Part shown: positions 47,390-55,630 of the stretch, piece after piece | Numbering within the stretch: position 1 is the first letter of the stretch | Layout of the letters: every line of letters begins with the position of its first letter | Source of the DNA: Rachycentron canadum | Lineage: Eukaryota > Chordata > Actinopteri > Carangiformes > Rachycentridae | Length of the DNA: 64,000 nt | Assembly: GCA_038496675.1 (NCBI GenBank) | Contig: CM076650.1 | Span: 20,202,724-20,266,723 of the forward strand | Reading direction: 5' to 3' | The notes under the pieces: model-generated | The model's database searches: none | What the model was told of the DNA's origin: nothing | The model's input: only the letters and a program-made list of their open reading frames with translations | Position numbers and translations under genes: made by a program

Positions 47390-47640
47390 TGATTCATTCT
47401 TGAAGGTCATCTTTCTGAGGGTTCTTACAATAATCCACTATGACTGCAGACATAATTGTTAATAAGCTGTTCATGAATGGATCCTGACGTGCTGCAGCAC
47501 TGAAGGATAAACACCAGCCAAAGGGATTTTTCACAACTGGGCACCGCAAACGATGTTCATGGCCTATTACTGGACCATTATGTATTAGCATATGATTTAT
47601 TAAGCACTAATAAAGCCATTAGCTAGAACTTGCTCAGTCC
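47390..47640. promoter_or_regulatory. Conserved-element-like block
   Basis: Non-repetitive, with homeodomain-like words packed closely: CATAATTGTTAATAAGC, CCATTATGTATTAGC, ATGATTTATTAAGCAC and CTAATAAAGCCATTAG. The texture is that of a developmental enhancer. It lies about 300 bases from the candidate 17-base exon. No conservation test is possible here. Confidence 0.25.
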
Positions 47641-47937
47641 TCTCATCGAGCAGGTAGAAAGGCAGTTAAATAGACAGAATCAGTAAAAATCTGTGTAGAG
47701 AAGCAAATGAAATAGACAGAGAGTGAGTGACTAAGATGTTCATCACTGCAGGTTTTTGTGTTGCTTATCAGTGACACATGCTTTTGTTCCCGCCTGCGTC
47801 TGTCTCCACCACAGCAGAGGGCTGAGGGACGGCCATGGGACATGACTGCAGTCTGTATTGTCAGCACGTTCCCGTTGCTTTTCTCTGAGCTTGCAAATCA
47901 TCTACTGACATAAAGTACACTTTCTTCCTTTCCTCAC

Positions 47938-47954
47938 CTGAGTCATTGATATTT
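47938..47954 (-). CDS. Candidate 17-base microexon of the unknown transcript
   Basis: On the minus strand AAATATCAATGACTCAG is preceded by CTACTTACCTCCTCCTACAG, a good acceptor, and followed by GTGAGG, a good donor. Joined to the 58-base exon upstream, the total is 75 bases, so the frame is preserved; two frames continue through it (GAA ATA TCA ATG ACT CAG in one). Microexons of this size are typical of neural transcripts. On the plus strand the same spot has TTTCTGTAG, GAGGAG, GTAAGT, so decoy splice signals exist on both strands. Confidence 0.2.
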
Positions 47955-48738
47955 CTGTAGGAGGAGGTAAGTAGACGTGGGCTGAAAAAGCGCAGGCAAA
48001 AAGGAGTGATGGGGTGAACATACTAATGTGAAGGAAAAGGAGGGAGACATTTTAATCTGCAGCTACAAAAAAAAAAACCTCTATGTTTGAAAAGAATGAT
48101 GAAGACAATGTGTGTGACACATGCCATTATACATGGTAGTGCATGTGACAGGAGTGTCCAAGGGGGGCATGGCTATCTTCTAGGGGGAGGTATGTCTTGT
48201 CATGCAGTCATTAAATATTAACACAGCCATCTAGCCCTCCCACTGGGGCCTGATTGAAGATGTAGGATGGCACACAGGGACAGGATAGGGTCACCTCTAA
48301 CTCTGTAGTCCCACTGTAAACCCACTGTGATTACACCTGGGCCAGAGCAAGCATGCAAACACATTACTCATCCAGGGCTGGTACACCGGACTAAGTCATA
48401 GAACGAGCCTGCAATGACACAGGATGACAGCAGATTATATTTTGTTGATCACCTACTGATTAGCAAGTGAAAACATGCTTCTACTGTTATTACTTAATAT
48501 AAACCACATGTAGCCTCCAACCCAATTATTAAATGTAAACAGGTTTCTCCAGCTAAAGGAAGCCGACTGTATGGGAAGATAGAATAATGGGAGCTCATTA
48601 CAGGATTATGGACTCTTGTCCATTGTCTGTGGAAAGAACAGACAGTGACCTTCACTCTCCGTCCTCCTTGTTCTAAAGACTCTAATTAACTCAAAAGAGG
48701 CTTATGAAAAAGAAGCAAGGCGTCAATGGGGCTCTTAC
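47955..48738. other. Putative intron and unique sequence
   Basis: Between the two minus-strand exon candidates. The part at 48560-48720 (GAGCTCATTACAGGATTATGG, GACTCTAATTAACTC) has an enhancer-like texture. No other gene signal. Confidence 0.45.
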
Positions 48739-48796
48739 CTGTCCCATAACTTGACATTTCTACAGTTGTTGGTGCAGCAGCCGGCTGATATCAAAG
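48739..48796 (-). CDS. Candidate 58-base exon of an unknown transcript
   Basis: This is the best exon-like segment in the window. On the minus strand the acceptor is a long pyrimidine tract ending TGTCTTTGCCACAG, and the donor is GGGACAG/GTAAGAG, close to consensus. One frame is open throughout and includes AGCCTNNCRNVKLWD. A second frame has a TGA near its start and then an ATG in fair context (GAAATGT), giving MSSYGT before the donor. Continued through the two segments downstream, that frame would make a protein of about 32 residues. Neither frame resembles a protein I know. It could be coding, 5' untranslated, or part of a long non-coding RNA. Confidence 0.38.
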
Positions 48797-49063
48797 CTGT
48801 GGCAAAGACAGAGAGAGAAAGAAACAAGTTTTCAATGCATCGTTTTGACGAAAGAAGAGCACCTTATGAATCTAAAGATTTGGAGCTGAAAGAGACGGAA
48901 TGAAATATGCTGATGGACAAATACCATTTTTTTGTTTTTGACTGTGGAAATACTGTGTCTGTAAAAGTTGGAATTGAGAATATATTTGTTGTTAAAAATG
49001 GCTGCACCTCTTTCACAACAACTGACCAAACCACAAATGAACATTTTAGAAAATAGATCCACT
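48797..49063. other. Unannotated non-coding stretch
   Basis: Directly upstream, on the minus strand, of the 58-base exon candidate. The first about 30 bases form its pyrimidine tract. Overlapping minus frames at 48832-49085 have no domains. Confidence 0.55.
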
Positions 49064-49150
49064 GGCTGATTGATACCACTTTCATGTCTGTACGTTAAGC
49101 ATGGAGCTAAAGCCTGGAGGTGATTAGCTTAGCAGAGCAAAAACACGAGC
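49064..49150 (+). repeat. Dispersed repeat, copy A
   Basis: The phrase CATGTCTGTACGTTAAGC is followed by ATGGAGCTAAAGCC and TGGAGGTGATTAGCTTAG (49101-49133). The part from ATGGAG is repeated in variant form at 55465-55496. The family is, from memory, a very common percomorph repeat (SINE/MITE class uncertain). This copy is truncated. Confidence 0.55.
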
Positions 49151-50513
49151 TAGTGAAAAGAGCCAGCTTGAGTCATGTGGTGGACCTATTTACTTGACCA
49201 ACAATGTTTATTCATCCACACATCACTTATGAACAAGATCTCCTGTTGTGCACTGAACAGTAACAGCATAAACTCCCTACAAAACCACAGCCTGCAGCTT
49301 TTACATGTCTGTTTGTAACTGGATTGAACAAGAGAGAAAGAATGTGTCAATCAGTGACTTTTAGAGGCGCTGGTTGGGGCATTTTTTTTTTGTTTTTTTC
49401 CCTCTTGCCTCCAACTCAAGGCCAGAGAGCAAATACCAGTTTTCTGGTTGTATCTTACATCTTATTAGACTACCTTTTATTATTTTCTTCTATAAACTCA
49501 AAGCATTATGTGATAAAAGTAAACAGTAGAAACAGCTTCAGGTTTATGATCGCTATAAAGAAATGCGTTTACAACTTTCCCACATCTCCCCATCATCTGT
49601 TTCAATCTCCGCAGCAATGGTGCGAGTGACAGCGAGCAGAGCGGCAACAACCTTCACAGGTTGGCTAAATGTGAATCCTAGTGCGCACACACACATGCAA
49701 ACCCACAGAAAGACAGATTTATCTCTGTTTTAATCATCAAGTGTGTCAAAGATAGAGTGAAACAGTGCAAGACAAAGACAAAGAGACAAAAAAGGGCAGC
49801 CAGTCAGAGATTTTGCTTAATGAGTGACAGACTGAATGGCTTTGTCCACTATAAGTTCAAACATGCTCTATCTCACTCTGACAAGTATAAGACATCACAC
49901 CATCGCACCCAGCTTTTCCTCCCTTAAACACAAAACAGGCTCTTGACTCTGTCTTGACATCCTTGACCAAAGATTCCGTTGCTCTTTTTCTTTCTGCCTT
50001 TTGGGAAAAATCTCGCTGTCCAACATAAATGGTGTTAATCTGAAGCTATTTTAAAATACAGGTCTCATACTTCACTGGCTCTGTGAGCAGTTCTGGCCAG
50101 GACTTGGTTCGGTAAAGCAGTGGAAAATGCCTTTGCCTTGGGCGGTCCACTCATAAAAAAAGAAAAAATCCCTGTTATCCCTCTTTACCTTCATTGCCCT
50201 TCAGAACAACTTTTTTCTTCTTGCTCGCTCCTCTGCTTCCTTTAGTTCTTTGTCTCTCTTTCTCCCTCCACCAATGTTTTCCTCCCCATGAGTCCATAAT
50301 CATGTTTTCAGCACATTTACTCTACTTGGTGCACCAACGTCTCACATTAAAGATTCATAACACTCCTGTGACCGCTGACTTCTGCAAAAGATTCCAGGGG
50401 CTACCATCACTACGTATCCCCTTCCCCTTCCCTCACTCTGTTTATCTTGGTTGGAAGGAGGGGGGTGAAGGCAAGACACAACACACAGATATGAAAACTG
50501 CTTTAAAGCAGGA

Positions 50514-50525
50514 GGGGGGGGGGGG
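50514..50525. repeat. Poly(G) run, 12 bases
   Basis: Unusually long for a G homopolymer. It may be error-prone in sequencing. Confidence 0.85.
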
Positions 50526-51453
50526 TTGCACCAGTGGGCCAGAGGATATTTTCATTTGGGAGTCAGGCTGTGTGGAATGGAACTGATTTCACGGCTAAAG
50601 CAGAGCTCACAGCTCGGGGAGCAGAACATACACAATCGCATGTATCTCGCTTCATCCTAACACACGAGCGCAAACACGCAGAAAGTTGACGGGATGTGAA
50701 GCTGATTATTTAGCTGATAGATTTGGAGGCAGGACTTTGTCTGAACTTGCCTGGCTGGGTCGATAGTGGGCGTAGAGTGGTCTCCCATCCCAGCAGTTTC
50801 TGAATGTGGTTTTGGATTGACACTGGAAAAAATTACTTTGAATAATATTGCATGTTGTGAATAAGATAATCCATATACGTCCACTCTGAATCTAAATTGG
50901 TTATGTTGTGATTAGTTCCAGATGTGTTCCAGATGAATTTTCATCACACACGAGTCAGTCAGTGCCCTTCTGTTCTGCAGCACAAAGACTTGTCTGGCAT
51001 GTCCAGATGAATTTGCAACCGTGCTTGATACTTTGATTCACTATTAATAGAGAGTGACATTTGTGGCGAATAGAAGGTTTTCAGAGAAAATGGCTTCACT
51101 AGATGTGTGTTACCTCAAAGGAGAACACCACTGATTACTTGTAGGAAAACACACAAGAAGCCCAAGCTCCTTACACCTCTTATGCTCTCCACGTGGTGTC
51201 AACCTGGTGCTGCGAATTTTATTTTTGAATTTACTGCAGCTTTCTGTATACAGCACCCATGGCTAACGCAAAACTATACAGTCATGTGACAGATGAGGGC
51301 CGTGGCCAGGCTACCGCAACTGCTAATGAGCCCATCTGCTACTTCACTGCTGGCTGACTCTTCAACCAAACTATGGGCTGTGAAAAACTGAAAAGTCAGT
51401 ATATCAAAATCATTTGAAAAGAGCAGCAACCAATGGGGAATTGGTGTAACCTT

Positions 51454-51476
51454 AGTCAGTCAGTCAGTCAGTCAGC
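51454..51476. repeat. (AGTC)n tetranucleotide repeat
   Basis: Nearly six AGTC units. Confidence 0.9.
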
Positions 51477-53841
51477 CACATTCACATTCATAGGGCTGGC
51501 CTTGCTTTGTCGTCTTCATTATGACACATTATTGACATTATTAATTATTATGAAAAAGGTCAATGGGATTTTGAATGATCTTTTTTCACCTCATAAATAG
51601 AAGCTTTAAGTTCCTTCTACCTCAGCTCTATATATCCTCTTCATCATCTGAGTCTTCATCAGACAGACAGTCTGGACAGACAAGTATTTTCTCATTGCAA
51701 CCTCCACGTTATTATTGAAGAGAGAAGAGAGTCTTAAATGGGTTTTGCAGAATCTGATTAATTAGAAATTATGTATTTATGATAATTCTTATCATGAGAA
51801 GCTTACATTTAATTATTTTTGTAACATTTTTACCCATCAAATCACAGTTTGTGAAAACAGACCCCCTCTGACAAAAATCATGTATGTCCATATGATGTTG
51901 TTCATAATATAATATATATAATATATAAGACTCTACACCATCTGAGTCTGGGTCTGACAGAGGCTCAAATGTAGCTGAGTTCCTCCAATATTTACTTTAA
52001 CACCAACCATCTTGATCCAGCCACAGCACAACACTATGTCAGCCACTACCAGCTACAAGCTACCAAACTACATAAACACTTATTACATTTACCTCTCTGA
52101 TTCTAGTCAGCTTAAACATGCGGCTGAGTCTGCACTACAGTTCCCCTGCTCTCCACATGTCACCTGGTGGGTAGGGCATAAAGCTTGATCTGAGTTTTTG
52201 GAGTAAGAGTAGATGACACAGCCCCAGTTTTAAGCAAAATATTATTATCATAGCAAAGTATTGCTACATAGTTTAAAACGTGTGGAGAGGAACTTTAACT
52301 ACTTTCACAGTGAAACCTGTGTTTAGCATTCTTTTTGAAAAACTACCCAAAACTAGCCTATAGATGCCTTTAATTGTTTCTGTCTGTCATGTGATTTTTA
52401 CTTTGTAAGTCGCACTGCTCCATTAAGAGACTCCCAACTCAAACAAAGACACAAAATCTACAAGAAGTTTAGCTGACAGCTATTTAGATGATATAAGTGG
52501 GAGCATGACTGTGTATATAATAATATAACGTGTATATGATATAATTGGGAGCGAACATGCTCTGATGGATCGATACAAACATACTGTGGTCTCACAGTGA
52601 CGTCCCAGGCTTTGGATTCACTCCAGAATTCTGAAACACAAATTCATGTTGCTTATATTAGTGGAAAATGAATTTTAGACCAAGAATCATCTACACAATG
52701 TGATTAGTTCCAGATGTGTCCCAGATGATTTTTCATAGAAAACACAAGGCCCTTGTCATCACCTTGCTGCATGAAGGGTGGCGCCCCTGTGTTCCTGAGC
52801 TCATTTGCCTTGCCTGGGACAGTTCAAGATCAGTTTTCCATTTTTGTCTCTTTTTGTCTTTGTGTTGTTATTTGGGGTCAGTCTTGACACTAAGGCCACT
52901 CTGACATTTCTGCACCTATGTTACATATACAATTGTGGTGAATAACACCAGAACAGTCCAGGGTCCACAGTAAGAAAATATGTCAGTCAAACAATACCGT
53001 TTCTTGTTCAGTGTATCATGCTAATTCAGTTCTCAGTCTTAGGATTGAAACTGCTCAAGCACACGAACAATTATCCTAAACGGATTTGCTGTCTCAAGGT
53101 CGGCAGTCACACACTCATAGGTCACAAGATTACAAACTGCTGTCTTGTGATAGAGCAGTCCTGTTAACACACACAGACCATGAGCCAAAATCCCTTTAAA
53201 GTGAACTTGATCAATGTCTAACGACAGTTGCTCTTTCTGAATTCTAACCAGTGTCCGTGACCTCTTCAAGGACAGTCAGAAAGTGAGAAAACGTGCTGAA
53301 CGCTTGGACAGTGTTTGTTGATTTAGTTATGGGCAGGGCGTTAAAACCAAAATTGGATTTAATGGGATTTGAGAGATGTGTAGAGGGAAGAGGTTTCATT
53401 GTGGGTCAGAGCAGGAGTATATAGATAATGTGATTACTCCAGAATAATGTGGGGCCTAAGATCCCTTAAATTCCACCTCTGTACACCCGGGCTCGAGTGA
53501 AAGGCTCTAAATTTCCTCACAAAGAGATCTGTGAGATTGGCTTGGGAGAGGCTGCTCCCATACTGAATAAATCACTGTTATGGATGGGAAACACTTTTTT
53601 TCCTCTGCAGCCAGACACCAGTTATTAACTCTATATAACTCATCATCATAGAGTAGGTTTAGGACCGTTTTAACAGTGTTGGTTACAAAATCAGATCTGT
53701 TTTGCAAACACATTTGCAAAATGATTCAAGGAGGCTGCTATGACAATAAAGCACTGCTAAAAACAAGACTGCTGTAAAATTTGTGAAAACCAGGTGATGT
53801 TGAATCAAGCCAGTAAACTTGCTCTCCTCAGGTCTGCTCAT

Positions 53842-54017
53842 CCCTCAATCCTCTCTGATCTGTCAGCCCCCCTCTCCTCTCGTCTTCTCTCAACTTACAG
53901 GATCAATGCAAGGTAATTTCACATGGCCATTCCCTTAGATCTCCTAAAAATCTGCTGCATAAATTATTCAGGCTGCCTGGGCAAGAAAACCTGTGGAGAT
54001 GCATGGTAGATCAGTGA
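53842..54017 (+). other. Strong acceptor-like tract with short open frame
   Basis: A very long pyrimidine tract ends CTTCTCTCAACTTACAG at 53900, the best plus-strand 3' splice-site look-alike in the window. The following sequence is open for 38 codons (starting DQCKVISHGHSLRS) to a TGA at 54015-54017. A donor-like GTAATT after 12 bases would make a 12-base microexon instead. No family is recognised, and no partner exon is seen upstream on this strand. Confidence 0.15.
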
Positions 54018-54048
54018 CCTTCCATTTAGCAAGCAGTCATTGAGACAA

Positions 54049-54096
54049 TGAGAGAGACAGACAGTGAGTCAGAGAGACAGACAGACAGTCAGTCAG
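54049..54096. repeat. Imperfect ACAG/AGTC-rich tandem tract
   Basis: Mixed GAGAGACAGACAG and GTCAGTCAGC units over about 48 bases. Confidence 0.75.
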
Positions 54097-54228
54097 CAAA
54101 GATGCCTGGCAGGAGGGAGCTACTTGTCTTAACGTCACTCAGGCAGCTGCAGTCAGTGCTGTTATGTGCAACTCTGGAGCATGAGGGTGGGTCCTGAATG
54201 CATAATAAATGGTTTATGCATGTCTGTA
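54097..54228. other. Unannotated short stretch
   Basis: Unique sequence between two simple repeats. The minus frame at 54089-54280 is largely repeat-driven. Confidence 0.6.
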
Positions 54229-54260
54229 ACACACACACACACGCACACACACACACACAC
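54229..54260. repeat. (AC)n microsatellite
   Basis: About sixteen AC units with one GC interruption. Confidence 0.97.
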
Positions 54261-54692
54261 CAAGTGGAAACAATATGCACAAGTTTTTATGGAGTCAAGT
54301 CAGTGCTTTGTCAATGGCTAACAGTGACTCACAGGAAGGCCCAGTCTTGTGATGCCGTGTCGATACCACTTCAGGTCTAGGGAATTTCATGTCTTTGGTC
54401 ATTTCTGCTTCACTGGATTGTAGCACCAGCATGCTGATTGGATGCACTGGTTGTTATCTGTGGATGCAGCTGTCAGTCATTGTTGCAGAGACCCTGGAGG
54501 CCTGTACTTCTTTGTCAAATCAATACATTTAGATGAATCGAAACTTAGTATACTCTTTCCTTCTCAACTAAAATAAAATGAAAAATAAAAATAAAGCAAT
54601 ATGCCATGCTTTGAGTCATTTCACTATTGTGAGACTTCAAATGCTTCAAAAAGTGAAAACACACACACACTATACACAGACACATACATATG
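54261..54692. other. Unannotated non-coding stretch
   Basis: Unique sequence with a short (AC)n at 54659-54670. No gene. Confidence 0.6.
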
Positions 54693-55097
54693 CATTAGCA
54701 AGGCTACTCTCAAAGGGAAATCAGGAAACAAACTGGATACTCAAAATGTGGTATTCAAGCTGTTAAAAAGAAATCTGATGAGAGGTTTCTCAGAGTTTCT
54801 TCTTTGAGAGAAGAAGTCCAGCAAGGACCTGGCTCAGCATCTGGCAGCTTCATCAGTATGAAGTCAAACTGACCCTTCTACAGTCTGAAGAAGCTTGATC
54901 AGGAATGAGCTTTGTGGAGGGCAGCAGCCAAGAAACTACTTTTTCAGAAGGGGAACAGGGTGAAAAGGCTCAGATATGCTAAAGCTCACAAAGATTAGAA
55001 TGAAGATCAGTGGAAAAGAGTATTATAGAGTGAAGAATCCAAGTTTGAAGTGTCCAGTTTGTTTGCTGATTTCCCTTTGAGAGTGGCCTTGCTGATG
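54693..55097 (+). mobile_element. Decayed Tc1-like transposon between inverted arms
   Basis: Arms of 45 bases at 54693-54737 and 55053-55097 are inverted copies differing at only three positions; both contain CTCAAAGGGAAATCAG. Between them lies a plus-strand Tc1-like transposase fragment. The true outer ends and a TA duplication are not evident. The arms may be internal parts of longer terminal repeats, or the element may have collapsed into a foldback structure. It is not autonomous. Confidence 0.75.
54824..55051 (+). pseudogene. Tc1-like transposase fragment, N-terminal half
   Basis: In frame from 54824 the translation shows KDLAQHLAASS, a stop, DPSTV, a stop, then RSLIRNELCG: the helix-turn-helix part of Tc1 transposases. 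After a frameshift near 54915 it continues AAKKLLFQKGNRVKRLRYA, KAHKD, a stop, NEDQWKRVL, a stop, SEESKFEV. This matches the family segment leading to the first catalytic Asp in the SDESKFE motif, but here the Asp is replaced by Glu. Both of the last two stops sit where the family has Trp. With at least four stops, a frameshift and loss of everything after this motif, it is a dead copy. Confidence 0.85.
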
Positions 55098-55374
55098 GAA
55101 AAATTATGATTTTATGTTAAATTCTATATCTTTGGCATTTTGAATTGAATGATGTGAATGATGTGATTGAAAGTTGGTCTTATACATATTAGCAGCTTCC
55201 AATGAGTTAAACCCATACAACATGTGTATGTAACGCGCAAGCATTTCTCAAATCTGGTGTAATGGATCTTTTCCACAGCATCATTTTGACATGAAATAAG
55301 ACAAATACAGGTGTTAGCAAAGACATTAATTATGGCTCCATTCCATTTAGATTTAAGAGCCAGGTTCCTGCTTT

Positions 55375-55375
<1 letters not shown>
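55098..55375. other. Unannotated short stretch
   Basis: AT-rich, with a short direct repeat GAATGATGTGAATGATGTGA near 55147. No gene. Confidence 0.6.

Positions 55376-55441
<66 letters not shown>
55376..55441. repeat. (TG)n-(TA)n compound microsatellite
   Basis: A short TG run changes to about 28 perfect TA units. This TA array was assembled through, unlike those at the two gaps. Confidence 0.98.
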
Positions 55442-55443
<2 letters not shown>

Positions 55444-55461
55444 CTTGTTCATTTCGTGTTC

Positions 55462-55630
55462 ATTATGGAGCTAAATCTTGGAGGCAATTACTTTAGCCTT
55501 ACATTAAGACTGACAGCCGGGGGAAGAAAAAGGTAGCCTGGCTATAACTTAGTAATTAACTAATTATATCTTGTTTATTCAATCCACACACACAACCGGA
55601 AAAGCAAAAACAACAATTTTTGTTTTTAGC
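55462..55630 (+). repeat. Dispersed repeat, copy B
   Basis: ATGGAGCTAAATC, TTGGAGGCAATTACTTTAG, CATTAAGACTGACAGCCGGG, AGGTAGCCTGGCTATAAC and TTATATCTTGTTTATTCAATCC appear in order, the layout of the repeat also seen truncated at 49064-49150. It starts right beside the (TA)n array. Confidence 0.6.

Larger units (their letters stand above)
49151..53841. other. Non-coding stretch with minor repeats
   Basis: About 4.7 kb without a supported gene. Contents: 12-base poly(G) (50514-50525), (AGTC)5-6 (51454-51476), TA-rich text (51905-51927), and a 38-base direct repeat pair (50907-50944 and 52699-52736). A shorter direct repeat pair, ATGATATAA..TGGGAGC, is at 52488-52504 and 52536-52552. The 130-codon plus frame at 50194-50586 is pyrimidine-driven (Leu/Phe/Ser) and ends in the poly(G) region; I do not call it. 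Confidence 0.5.

Noticed and set aside
48739..48796. Insulin/relaxin A-chain-like CCxxxC in the 58-base exon candidate
   Set aside because: The family needs a further Cys eight residues after the last one. That is absent, and no B chain or cleavage site is visible nearby.
50194..50586. 130-codon plus-strand frame with a hydrophobic start
   Set aside because: The Leu/Phe/Ser content comes from pyrimidine-rich DNA. It is not a convincing signal peptide, and the frame ends in poly(G) sequence.
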